From assembly GCF_947179165.1 (NCBI RefSeq), contig NC_077239.1:69703134-69767133 (forward strand): 64,000 bases of DNA, written 5' to 3'. Below the pieces are notes generated by a model. That model saw nothing but the letters and a program-made list of their open reading frames with translations, did not search any database and was not told where the DNA came from. Positions 53,224 to 64,000 of this stretch are shown here, in pieces. Numbering within the stretch: position 1 is the stretch's first letter; each line of letters begins with the position of its first letter. Position numbers and translations under genes: made by a program. This DNA comes from Solanum dulcamara (lineage: Eukaryota; Streptophyta; Magnoliopsida; Solanales; Solanaceae).

Positions 53224-53986
53224 CTAATCTTCCACATTAAACTTAAGATCCCTTCTTCTAGTGGCAGAATAGGACTTTTGATGATTTTGAGTAGTCTTCA
53301 ACCTTTCTCTAATGATCTTCACCTTCTCTAAAGCATCAAGTACCAAATTGGGGCCCAACAAGGTCATCCCACCTACTTCGAACCTACCAACCGGGGATCT
53401 ACATCATCTCCCATACAAAGCCTCAAGCTGCTACATCTCAATACTTGAGTGGTAACTATTATTATAGGAAAACTCGATGAGCGGTAGATGATCATCCTAA
53501 TTTCCTTTAAAATCCAACACAAAAATCCTTAACATATTCTCTAGTGTTTGAATCGTCCTTTTGGCTTGCCCATTCATTTGAGGATGGAATGCGGTGCTCA
53601 ATTTTGCCTTAGTATCGAGGCCCTTTTGAAACAATCTCCAAAAGTGAGAAGTGAATTGGGTACCACAATAAAAAATAATGGATAATGGCACACCATGCAA
53701 CCTCACCAACTCCCAAATATACAACTTGGCATAGTCTTCGGCACTATAGGAAGTCTTAACTGGTAGGAAGTGAGCCGACTTAGTCATTCTATCAACAATT
53801 ACCCAAATCGAATCACTGCGCTTCCAAGTATGTGGCAAACCCACTACAAAATCCATATTCACATTTTCCCACTTCCAAGTAGGGATTTCAATATCCTAGG
53901 CCACCCGGCCTTTGATATTCGGCCTTCACTTGTTGGTAATTCGGACATTCAGACACGAACCTTGCTATGTCCTTCTTCATGCCACC
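53224..53986 (-). pseudogene. Gypsy C integrase core
   Basis: 53,862-53,497 is open: MNMDFVVGLPHTWKRSDSIW (first Asp), VDRMTKSAHFLPVKTSYSAE, PLSIIFYCGTQFTSHFWRLF, where the second catalytic Asp (ISDRGTQF in relatives) reads FYCGTQF, so it is lost; then STAFHPQMNGQAKRTIQTLE, where the third catalytic position (QAERTIQ in relatives) is Lys. Two of three catalytic acids are missing, so the integrase is dead even where the frame is open. Confidence 0.9.
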
Positions 53987-54421
53987 TCACCAATAGAACT
54001 CTTTTAAGTCTTGGTACATTTTTGTTGAACTGGGATGAATAGAGTATGTAGAATTATGAGCATTCATCAAGATCAAACTCCTTAGGCCACCAACATCCGG
54101 AACACATAGCCGACTTTGGTAGTATAGCACTCTATCTCCCCCTTGGGAAAAGACCTCTATCTTCATTTTCTTCACCAACTTTTTTAATTTGATAAAAGTT
54201 GGGTCAAGATCTTGCTTTGATTTAACATCCACCACCAAAGAGGATTCGGACCTATTTTGAACAACTATACCACCATCATCAATACCACACAACTTCACCC
54301 CTAATCTAGCCAACCGGTGAGCATCTTTCACCAACTCCCTCTTACCTTCATCCACATGGGACACACTCCCCATAGACACTCTACTAAGTGCATCGACAAC
54401 TACATTGGATTTACCCAGATG
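53987..54421 (-). pseudogene. Gypsy C spacer and integrase zinc domain start
   Basis: MSMGSVSHVDEGKRELVKDA, LKKLVKKMKIEVFSQGGDRV, LYYQSRLCVPDVGGLRSLIL and NAHNSTYSIHPSSTKMYQDL: the HH half of the HHCC domain, ending in a stop after KEFYW. A TAG at 54,422 separates it from RNase H. Confidence 0.88.
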
Positions 54422-55456
54422 CTAGTACACACTCATGTCATAGTCCTTAAGGAGTTCTAGCCACTTCCTTTGCCTTAGGTTAAGGTCCTTTTGGGTGAAC
54501 ACATATTGAAGACTTTTATGATCAATATATACAACCACATTCACCCCATAGAGGTAATGCCTCCATATCTTCAGAGAAAAAACAATGGACGCCAATTCAA
54601 GGTTACGGGTACGGTAGTTACGCTCATGCACCTTTAATTGTCTAGAAGCATAGGATATGAACATGCCATTTTTCATTAAGACACAACCTAAACCAATCTT
54701 TGAATCATCACAATAAACTACAAACCTTTTTAATCCTTCTGGTAGAGTTAAAATAAGAGCGGAGGTAAGTCGATCTTTCAAGGTCTGGAAACTCTTCTCA
54801 CACTCATTCGTCCATATGAATTTGGGTTTCTTTTGGGTCAATTTCGTCATAGGAGATGAGATGGAAGAAAACTCTTCGACGAACCTTCTATAGTACCCAG
54901 CTAGACCCAAGAAGCTCTTAATGTCTGAAGGAGACAACGATCTAGACCAATTCTTGACGGCCTCTATTTTCATAGGATCAACCTTGATCCCATCACCGGA
55001 CACTACGTGACCAACAAATGCCACCTCTTTCAACCAAAATTCACACTTACTAAATTTTCCAAACAATTCCTTATACCTCAATATTTGAAGCACAACTCTC
55101 AAGTAATTTTTATGTTCTTCCTCACGCCGAGAGTAAATTAAAATATCATCAATGAAGACCACCACAAAAGTATCAAAGTAAGGTTTAAACACCCTATTCA
55201 TCAAGTCCATGAACGCCGCTGGCATATTCGTTAAGCCAAAACTTATTACCATAAACTCAAAGTGACCATACCTTGTTCGAAAAGCCATTTTGGGAATGTC
55301 ACACTCCCTTACCCGTAGTTGGTGATAGCCAGACGAAAGGTCAATCTTGGAGAAGTGACTTTCTCCTTGCAATTGATCAAACAAGTCATCTATTCTAGGG
55401 AGTGGGTACTTATTCTTAATGGTCATCTTATTTAATTGTCGGTAGTCTATGCACAT
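54422..55456 (-). pseudogene. Gypsy C reverse transcriptase and RNase H (open)
   Basis: 344 codons open: [60 protein letters not shown], the catalytic [11 protein letters not shown] (both Asp present), [40 protein letters not shown], RNase [21 protein letters not shown] and [40 protein letters not shown]. The open frame begins at Met after MxxRKKDGSL because of a stop upstream. Catalytic residues look intact. Confidence 0.94.
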
Positions 55457-56328
55457 TTAAAGTGACCCATCCTTCTTTCTCACAAATAAAACGGGAGTAC
55501 CCCATGGCAAAATACTTGGTCTTATGATCCCTTTTTCTAACAAGTCCTTTAATTATTCCTTCAACTCTTTCAATTCTGTCGGGGCCATCTGGTAAGGAGG
55601 AATAGAGATAGGTTAGGTATCGGGGAAGAGATCGATACCAAAATCAACTTCACTTTTGGGAGGGACATTGGAAAGGGCATCAGGAAAGACATTAGGGAAC
55701 TCATTGACTATGGGAACCGACTCAAGAGGAGGAATTTCGGAGGAAACATCCCTAAACCTCACAATATGGTAAATACAACCCTTAGAAATCATTTTTTGGG
55801 CCTTAAGATAATAAATGACCTTACCCTTCACCACCGAATCATGACCCTCCCATTCAATGATGGACTCATTTAGAAATTGGAACTTGACTCGACAAGTCCT
55901 ATAATCTATGGAAGCATAAGATGTATGTAATCAATCCATCCTAAGAATGACATCATAATCTACCATGTCAAGCTGAATGAGATCACAAGGAATAACCTTA
56001 TGTAAGATAGACATGGAACAACCTCTATAGACCTTTCTAGCAATAAACGACTCACCAATGGGGGTAGACACCAATTAGGGCTCTAATAAATTTTGGGTGA
56101 CACGTCAAACTTATTAGCAAGGACAAATAATAAATTTTCATCCGTATCTAATAGTGCATACATATCAAAAGCAAAGACCTTTAACATACCAGTAATGACA
56201 TTGGGTGCGTCATCAACCTCTCGTCTCCCATGCAAGGCGTAAAAGTAGTTGGTACGTTGGACACCTTCTTGGGCTTGTTGACCATAAGAAATTTGGCCTA
56301 CCACCACCATCTTTACAATCCCTAGCAT
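55457..56328 (-). pseudogene. Gypsy C protease and RT N-terminus
   Basis: 56,328-56,083 contains ALLDTDENLLFVLANKFDVS, where relatives have a DPGAT/DTGAT loop; the Gly is missing, so the protease is probably inactive. Then, with stops, VILCDLVELDMVDYDVIL-like words (55,990-55,930) and the open 55,834-55,613 block [40 protein letters not shown] that precedes RT. Confidence 0.85.
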
Positions 56329-57344
56329 GGTGGCCTAGCTTAACACACTTAAAGCATGCATTGAAGCCGGCTAAGCATTCCCCTTTATGAGTTCTTTCAT
56401 ACTTCTTGCAAGCGGAGAAAGTTTGAGAACCAACATTCTCTTTTGAAACAATTGGGTTAGCACCCTTGTCCTTGTTGAACCTTGGAGGAAGATTATTGGT
56501 AGAAGCTTGTCCCACAAACTATTTCCCACCTTGGCCTTTTCTATTGTTACCATAACCGGACCTTTGAGGGTTAAACCCTCCACCAATCCACTCTAGCCTT
56601 TTTGAACCCCCTTTATCTCTCTCTCAACTTCTCTTATTCAATTTATTCTGCATAAGTCATTAACTGAGAGATGTCCATCTCCTTGACCAACATGACCTTT
56701 TTGCACTCCTTGGACACCAAGCTTGAGACACCGAAAATAAACTTGCTCATCCTAGTTCTTGGGTAGGAGACCATAAAGGGAGCATACTTTGACAACTTAG
56801 TGAATTTGAGAGCACACTCCCTCACGCTCATACCTCCTTGACGGAGGTTGATAAACTCTTAGATTTTGGTCTGCCTTAGCTCCAATGGGAAGAAGCGGTC
56901 TAGAAAGGCACTTTTAAACTATTTCTATCCTATTGACCCCATTTCTTCATCCCTCTCAACAACCCATTATTTGTACCACACTCGAGCCACACCTTTGAGT
57001 TGATAGAACACTAGCTTGGCCTTCTCATTCGGTGGCACACCCATGATAGACACAATCTGGTACACCTCATCAATGAACTCTATAGGGTCCTCATCTAGTT
57101 TAGAACCATCGAACTCAGGCAGATTCATCCTTTGGAAATCCCAAATTCTAGAGGCCTGATTTTGCATTTAGGGAGGAGGAACACCTTGATGCCCTTGGTT
57201 AGCTACAACTTGAGTCAACAACATAATGATATTGTAAAACTCGGCATGGGTTACCCCTTTCTCATGATGTGGTGCATTGGGAACTGGAGGAGCTTGGTCC
57301 TCATCGTCAACCCTTGCTTTTGGAGGTGCTCTTCGATGAGTCAT
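56213..57344 (-). pseudogene. Gypsy C gag
   Basis: Start ATG at 57,344 (MTHRRAPPKARVDDEDQAPP), then THAEFYNIIMLLTQVVANQG, a stop at 57,165, FQRMNLPEFDGSKLDEDPIE, FIDEVYQIVSIMGVPPNEKA, QLKGVARVWYK, MSVRECALKFTKLSKYAPFM, and the zinc knuckle ACFKCVKLGHHARDC near 56,330 with all metal ligands. Typical Tekay gag. About six stops or shifts. Confidence 0.9.
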
Positions 57345-57541
57345 TATATAGAAAACACAAAATGGGTCATTAGTTAAAGGAAAGCTTAGGACATTCTAAG
57401 GCACGACATGAATTTGAAAGAAGTGAAAACTTTCCAAAATGTCTCATAGTCTCTTATTCATAGTTATGGCGCGCTTCACAACCATGAACAAGATCCTATT
57501 TGATGTGGTATGTTGAACTCCGAGGATCATTCAAAACCTCA

Positions 57542-57554
57542 GGCTATGATACCA
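57542..57554 (-). promoter_or_regulatory. Gypsy C primer-binding site (tRNA-iMet)
   Basis: Minus strand TGGTATCATAGCC, beginning four bases inside the 5' LTR; one mismatch to TGGTATCAGAGCC. Confidence 0.85.
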
Positions 57555-57558
57555 AGTT

Positions 57559-59989
57559 TTTCACAACCCAAGCCTAGGGCCTAGACGTGACATGACCAAT
57601 GAGGAACCTAAAAGTACCTCAAATAAGCCTTTTAGCATTCTTTTAGCCTTTCATAGGTAATGACAATAAATAAACAAGCGAAAATCATAATAGTAAATCT
57701 TCAACTTACATATGTCCAACAATATCTCTAACCTTTAGATTTAATGGGGCTAAGATAAGTCCCTAGCTCACTCTCAATCATAATAGAAAGAAATGCCATA
57801 GTAAGTGTCTAAAGATCTCAATATATCATAAGCTAGAAAGATAAAAGAGTATTGTTCCTAAAACATGGGAACTCACCAAAAGTAGTCTTCAAATAAAATC
57901 TCAACTAGCCATATGGAGGAGAACGAGGAGGAGCACCGGTCCCTACATGGTAATATTATGTAGGCAAAAGAGTATGCGTTAGTACTTTGAATATATTAAG
58001 TATGTAAGCATGCATTAACATTGAGGAAACATTAAAATATTTATGTAATATAAAACATAATGCAATGCATATATAATCAATCATATAGATATCCTTTAAA
58101 ACATTCATTTTGTGGGAAAATGACAATAACCGACATTTAAGACCATGCGAGCTATTACATAAAATTCAACATAACCCCCTACGTTGGCCGAGGAGACTAC
58201 TTGTCAGGTAGAACTCTGTCAACTTCATTCATTTCTTTAATTGTAACTTTAAGGGCTTTCATAGATCCATTAGCCTAAACCTACAAGGGCTCCTATGTTG
58301 GCACATAGTTAATGAGACAAGGGGTTGCTACTAGGATTCCCTTACCGAATCCCACTTCAATACCATATTCGGTGTTAAGTCAATCCCACAGAATAGTTTA
58401 ATACTTCAAAATAGTCATAGTATATAGCTTGAGAATTCAAAACATCACATTCGGTGGAATAGCTCATTAAAAGCTTTACTCATTCAAATATGCAAGAATT
58501 GTCCTTATAGCATAAAAGATCCATCATTAATAGCATTTCATCATTCTTTTATTTCATAAGACTCCCGTTTTGATCATAGACATTGCTTTCATAAATATTT
58601 ATTTGGAGTCAAAGCTTTCAAGTCAAACTTCATTAAAAATATAGTAAAACTAGGTGGATTTAAATCACTTCAACTTGCAAACATGTATGTAAATGAATAT
58701 GCATAAATACTTTAAAATCCATTAATTAAAAATCATGCTTTAAACAACTCATCATGAATTTCAAGAAACTTTAAAGAGATAAATACAGAAATTATTTGCA
58801 AACCATCAATTCATACATATGAAATCATGTTGCATCAAAATAGATCAATAATCATTAGTTTAACCATGATTCATGCTTCTATCTCCTCTTTTTTTCTCCT
58901 CTCATTCAAATGAATTTGAATAGTCAAAAACGTTCCTCGTAGAACGCGAGCATTGAGGCTTTCATCGAAACAATTAAGTAAAAATAAGAATTACCCATAA
59001 GAAAAAATTACTTAAAATCAAGAGATTTAGTTGAAAGAATTTTGGACTACATGGGTGGAAGAACCCATGGACAAACACCTACATAACTTAGAGTATAGCT
59101 TAAAGAAAATAAACATAATTTATCATATAATAAAAATACTTTAGGCACGAGAGTGGAAGGAATACTCTCATTAAAGCCGTATGTACCTGGAATTCGAAGT
59201 GTTACTTAGAATCGAAGGACGTAATGAACACTCTTGCATCCTAGCCTTTTCTCCTCGCTGAAGCATTTTGTGTACTACTCGGAGTATATGAATTACCAGA
59301 ATAGTATTTTTACATTACTAAGAACTAAAATGATATTTTGAGAATGAACAAAGGAGTGTATAGAGAGAAGAGTTGCTTGAGAAAGTTTGATGAACAAAAT
59401 GATGAAATAAGGTGGGTATTTATAGGTGTGAAGGAGGGACCTAACAATAATTAAAATAATTATAAAGAAAAATTTAAAAATTTAATGGAAAATTGTGATG
59501 TCCTGGGTTATGTCAAATGGAGAACTATTGATGTCATGGTAATGTCAAATGGATCTAGATCTTTTCATGGTTGGTGAGATGAACCTTCTTTTAACGGAAT
59601 ACCCTTTTTTGGAGTTGCGTTTGAACAAGATATCTTCCTCATTAGTATTTGGTTTCCCTATGAATTGTTTCTCTAGAATTCTACTTTTATGTCGTTCAAG
59701 AATCAACCAATTTGTATCACCCTGCAGTGAGATATGATTTTTCTTCTACAAATACTTTATTTCATCACAGCACCATGTCTTGCAACAATTAATTTATTTG
59801 ACCTACTTAACCTCCTAAACTTATAATATTGTCTTCAAGAAAGTTATAGGTAATGATGTTGGGGTTATTCAAAAATTTGAACCACCTAATTTGGACCTTC
59901 CTATGAAAAGTTATGCCCAAAATACAGAAGTTTTATCATTTTCATCGAGAATTGGAACATCATATACAATATTTTTAGGGGGTGTTACA
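57559..59989 (-). repeat. Gypsy C 5' LTR (2,431 bp)
   Basis: Plus-strand left end ttTCACAACCC, right end gGTGTTACA. TATA box on minus strand 59,417-59,424. Contains about 95 bp (58,880-58,975) absent from the 3' LTR and retains a segment deleted there (59,085-59,200). Confidence 0.9.
59417..59424 (-). promoter_or_regulatory. TATA box of gypsy C 5' LTR
   Basis: Minus strand TATAAATAcccacctta; the corresponding box in the 3' LTR near 52,030 is also recognisable (one change). Confidence 0.6.
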
Positions 59990-59994
59990 CTCGG
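59990..59994. repeat. Target-site duplication of gypsy C (right)
   Basis: CTCGG, identical to 50,376-50,380. Confidence 0.88.
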
Positions 59995-61158
59995 GCACTA
60001 CACCTGGTACATATTATTGATTGACTCAGGTACCACACATGGTATGGGATATCTATTGGTGTCTTGGGTACCACACTTGGTACAGGTTCTAATACGATTG
60101 GCTCGGGTATCAAGCCTGGTATATGTTTGATTTTTCTTATGCGTGTTGGTTTTATTATTGGGTTGGATTTATTTACTATGATGTATTAATTATATGTTGG
60201 TTCATGAGTGGCTAGATTATTGTGTTTATAGGGCATGGTGGTTCTCGAGTAGACCAGGATTGTATGGTAAACACGGTAGAAAATGTCTTAAAGATCTTTG
60301 GGTGGTCCAAGTTACTTGAAAGGTGTGTTGAAATAATGTATGTGTTGTTGTTGTGGTTTTGGGCATGTTCCATGTGGTTGTTAGCTCAGGTTATTGACTG
60401 AAACTTTACTTATATTCACTAACTTGAACTATTTATGTCTGTCAAATTAGTCTGGGACATATCCGATTGTTGGGGTTGTTGAGTCAAGGTGGTTAAGTAA
60501 GAGATTTGCAAGTGGTTCACTAAATTAGCTAAGGTACAAGAGCTAGGATAGTTGGAATGGTATCTTAAGTGAGAGTGATGGGCCAACTGACAGGGATAGT
60601 TAGTAATTTGAATTCAAATTTGGAGTCAATAAGATAATTCTAGTTTTTGGTAAGACATGTAGGCTAGGAAATCTTTAGAGTGATAAGGGGTTAGGTTATG
60701 AAAGGATAGGAAGGTGTAACGACTCCTAATGATGGAGTTGGAAGCGGAATGAGGTAGAGAGGTTTGGGATAGAGTATATGAGTCATGGGCAGTATACTCG
60801 GGATAGTTAGAGCATGGTGATAAGCATTTGGATTTTGTAACTTTCATATTTCATATTTCTTGTGAATATTTGCTTGATATTATGTGGTGGATTTTGGTTG
60901 ACTGATGATGCCTACTAGTATGTATTGCTTGTACTGATACTACTCTTATTATGCTACTTGATATAGTTTGATTGCAGAATCACTGATATTTCTTATGTGA
61001 AGATGATGGTGATCTCATTCTACGTTTCTCTTCCTTATAGTGGGAGTTGTGTCTTGTTTAAAATATTGTATTCTCTTAGAAGCTATTGTACCTATTTAGA
61101 CTAGTTCCTAAGGAGGGTTTTCATGGTATCATAAAAGATATCCTTGTACGTGAGTTTA
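59995..61158. other. Older LTR-like sequence right of gypsy C
   Basis: Non-coding. Begins with degenerate tandem units around ggctcgggtaccacacttggt (to about 60,130). The part at 60,880-61,060 (gtactgatactactcttatt, gattgcagaatcactgat, cttatagtgggagttgtg) is worded like the R/U5 region of long gypsy LTRs, so this may be a decayed LTR into which gypsy C inserted. Confidence 0.4.
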
Positions 61159-62441
61159 CTAATACGCCCAAATCACACCTCCTTACAAAAATATAAAGCG
61201 GTCTCTTTCAAATATAAAATCCAATTAGTTTGGGATCGAATCCCACAGGGAATATGGCAAGAACTAAGACATATACGGTTATTTTACTATTAGTTACTTA
61301 TTTCCAAAACAAATGTGAAATGTGGGAGACGTTTGGAGTTTCGACCTAAAGTCACTCTGTAACATATAACAACTAATAATATGCTTAATTTATAATTAAT
61401 AGAGAGTATTAACCAAGATTTTGTTCACCAAAATTGTTTATCAAACTCATGCTAATTTAATTGTTTCTCAACCAGATTAAATGCATGTCACTTTTACTTT
61501 TTCAAACTAAAAGTGTTTATCTCAATTCGTCGATAATTACTCAAAGTGATTAATCTTATTGCAACATTAACTATTAGACGAGTGCTAATACTCAAATTCT
61601 TGTTATTAACTTTTTTCGCCAAGTATTGCATCCTTTTACTTAAAAATGTCAAACCTAGGGTAGGTCCTAATGTTTCCAACCACTAGAAATTAATTAATAT
61701 GAAAGATTTAACAAGATATACATTAGCAATACTCAGTTCATTCCGTAAAAACCCTTATTTTACATCAAGTTTCCATGGATTCCACAACTCTTGGTTGTAA
61801 GGTTTAGTCACTCATGATAATTGAAATAAAATAGATAATTACATTAATTCAATAAGAATTACTTACAAAAGTAGAAGCAATTAAACACTTCGATTTCAAG
61901 AAAAATCAATGAACACTCCCATTCAAGCATATTGTGTTCTTTTGCTAAAAACAAGATAATAAAAGAAATTCTGAAAATGCTATGTATAGTCCTAGGAAGT
62001 AGAAAATTCAAAATACAAAAGAGTTGAGTTTCAATGGTCCACTAACGCTGTGCCGGATAGGCCGTCTCATGTGTGATGGTTTGTTACTGGTACCATAAGG
62101 GCTTTTCAGTGTTCCCATAGAATCTCTTCATCTGAAGGTCGGCCTGATGGCCCATAACATAAATGATGTTCGGTCGGGTAGGTTGTTAGAAACTTACTTT
62201 TTGCACTTGCACTGTTAGCCTCTGACATTGACAGTGTGTCGAAGGTGTAACAGTCCATCAGGCCTACCGTAATGGTCTTTCTTTTTGGAGCACTTAACCT
62301 CATATTGTATCCTTTTTCTATTTTAGCTAATTTCTTGTCTAACACAGTAGAAAGACTAATAAAACACATTATCATTGATTAAGAACTTGAATATATTCAT
62401 AGTTATGAGCATCAAATATGTTGTCAAATGCTGACACATCA
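61159..62441 (-). repeat. LTR of a second Athila-like element
   Basis: Parallel to the Athila 5' LTR at 40,155: taatacgcccaaatcacacctcc / tatacctaaacttacactcc, then aagcggtctct, ggatcgaatcccacaggg, and the terminal ctgacacatca followed by acacactcaac (compare acatcaacacccttaac at 22,255). Diverged but collinear. It is the 3' LTR of an element extending right on the minus strand. Confidence 0.72.
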
Positions 62442-64000
62442 ACACACTCAACATAGAATATGTTTTTGTCCTCAAACAACACCTAACATTGTGTTTACAA
62501 ACTCATAAACTATCAATATTTGTAGAAGTTTCAAGACATCATTTCAAACAAGCATACATATATCTATTAGTTATCACATCAACTCAAAAAGATCTAGGGA
62601 TGATATTCGGCTATCAACAAGCAACTTGGCATAAGCACTCAATAATCAAGACTAAAGCCTTTACCGCAAAGAGGTCCCTATCACTCTCACATCATGATTT
62701 ATTTATGAGGGACAAGATAAAGCACTCACACTCAGAATGGAACTCAAGCAATGCATACACAACCCATAGGCTTTTCCTTATTACTTTCACACCAACTTTA
62801 CATACAAATGGATTAGGATCACTATAGGACTTTGTTCGTCTTGTAACATAGGTTCAGGTATAGCTAGGATACATTTGGGAGTAGTGACTACGCCTTCCTT
62901 GACGCCATCTTCATGTTGCCTTCCTTTTTCTTTTCTTATCCAACTTTGTTTCTTCTTTTTACTCCTTAGTTGTTGATACCTTGGATGCAACTCATCATAA
63001 TTTTTAAATTTTTTTAATTTGAATACAACATTCAACCTTAAACTCATGATGACATGCCACATCCCCAAGTTCATAGTAGTATTGATCTATCTTTATTCAT
63101 ACCCCATTGTATATTTACTCAACTCCTAGTAGCCTCCCTCAACTTATGCATTTTTCCTTAGCTAAGGTAAACAATGTCCAAGGAGGGACTAGGTCCAAAT
63201 AAGAAGTTTCAAAATGAACGAGAAAGGTAAACAGGTAAACAACAAACAGGTTTTCATTTAGGCTCAAAATTTGGGGTCAAAGGATTATTTCACTCATTTG
63301 GTCGATTTTATAGGCTTAGTAGGATAAATTCAAAGATATCCTATAATCCTTTCATGTTCTATTATCTTTCAGCCAATGCAACATAAACGTGTAAGTTCTA
63401 GATGCACATATAAAGCATGAATAACACAATGACTTTATGATTCACACATGGCATAGTAGGCACTATCAACTTCTGATTTTCAAGTTTCATACACATAGCT
63501 TAAGCATAGTTGTTTTATTCATAAATCACCATATGTCATAGAAAGATCCTCAACAATCAATACAACTAATAAGACATTTCATACCATAAACTTTCACTTT
63601 ATTTACTGTTGCAAATATTTTTAGTACAAACATACTTTATACAAATTCAAACTTTTTTTTATAAAGACACAGACAAATACTTCCAATTTGACACTCCTAA
63701 ACATGTCGATTCTACAAGATAGCACCTAAGGAAAAAGAAACACTATAATAAAAAATCCTAGGTGATGTGACAAACAGTACCCTCCCCCCTAAAAAACAAA
63801 CGCATTGTCCCCAATGTATCACAAAAAGTAAAAGTAAGGTCGGAGAGTAAGGTTTACATTCGACGCACTACGCTTCTGGTTTGGTACTCGTGGTGGGGCA
63901 TTAGTTGTCACAATACGAATCTAGACTCTAGTCATGATATGGTGTTTGGAATCACGATTGGTCCCAAGCTAACCTTTGACATAACACATTAAAGAATATC
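62442..64000 (-). mobile_element. 3' region of second Athila-like element, runs off window
   Basis: Follows the LTR with tgtttttgtcctcaaacaaca (gtttgtcctcaagcaatg at 22,285 in the first element), ggatacatttggga, ccctcaacttatgc, gggactaggt and, near 63,795, acaaacgcattgtccccaatg. This matches the non-coding part and the tail of ORF2 in the first element. No open gene within the window. Confidence 0.65.

Larger units (their letters stand above)
50381..59989 (-). mobile_element. Gypsy element C (Tekay-like), complete
   Basis: Minus-strand Ty3/gypsy element of 9.6 kb: LTRs of about 2.4 kb (57,559-59,989) and 2.2 kb (50,381-52,600), primer site, gag, protease, RT, RNase H, integrase, chromo-like C-terminus and purine tract, flanked by perfect CTCGG. 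It has the best RT frame in the window (344 codons without a stop), yet gag, protease and integrase carry stops. Its LTR family also supplied the solo LTR in the Athila 5' LTR. Confidence 0.94.

Noticed and set aside
1..64000. CRISPR array, rRNA or tRNA genes, organelle DNA insertions, integrated pararetrovirus
   Set aside because: No regularly spaced identical repeats, no rRNA or tRNA sequence recognised apart from primer-site complements, and all RT domains belong to copia or gypsy elements with LTRs or LTR remnants.

Overview
This window is repeat-dense nuclear DNA of a flowering plant, most likely a Solanaceae species. The basis is a decayed plant-specific HD-ZIP IV gene with introns, copia polyprotein of the Tnt1-94/Tork type, Tekay-like and chromodomain gypsy elements, and Athila-like elements with a tRNA-Asp type primer site. 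I see no intact host protein gene, tRNA, rRNA, CRISPR array or bacterial-type operon, and no new biological system. The interest lies in one heavily broken host gene and in a deep nest of retrotransposons whose insertion order can be read from the sequence.

1-1,770: a purine-rich simple repeat, a GCTTCGC-rich block, an LTR-like stretch with a TATA box, and an antisense solo LTR (1,123-1,567) of the same family as the gypsy element at 28 kb. 1,776-12,422 (minus strand): exon remnants of an HD-ZIP class IV START-domain transcription factor. They carry two frameshifts, a nonsense codon, an internal deletion, a solo copia LTR inside an exon (9,111-9,589, target duplication ACAAC) and a complete but dead copia element (3,378-8,457, target duplication AAAAC) in an intron. 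The linker exon holds a run of more than 100 Asn and about 20 Asp codons. 12,832-16,426: a third copia copy, cut off just after the RT YVDD motif and joined directly to a truncated gypsy LTR.

16,427-47,974: one Tekay-like gypsy element (A, plus strand), split after its RNase H domain by a 22.6-kb Athila-like element (21,195-43,814, minus strand). The Athila-like element was itself invaded by a chromodomain gypsy element (B, 28,013-33,699, plus strand), by a Tekay-type solo LTR in its 5' LTR (41,459-43,571) and by a further LTR-like block (about 23,100-24,415). Element A resumes at 43,815 with integrase and ends with a 2.57-kb 3' LTR.

47,975-64,000: old AT-rich repeat sequence; a second Tekay-like element (C, 50,381-59,989, minus strand, target duplication CTCGG) with long LTRs and the longest uninterrupted RT/RNase H frame in the window; older LTR-like sequence; and at the right edge the 3' LTR and 3' region of another Athila-like element (61,159 to the end).

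Nothing here works as a pathway. All coding sequence is retrotransposon gag-pol (capsid, protease, reverse transcriptase, RNase H, integrase) or the broken transcription factor. Every element carries stops, frameshifts, truncation or lost catalytic residues. Coordinates of exons and LTR ends were read by eye from splice signals, target duplications and comparison between copies.
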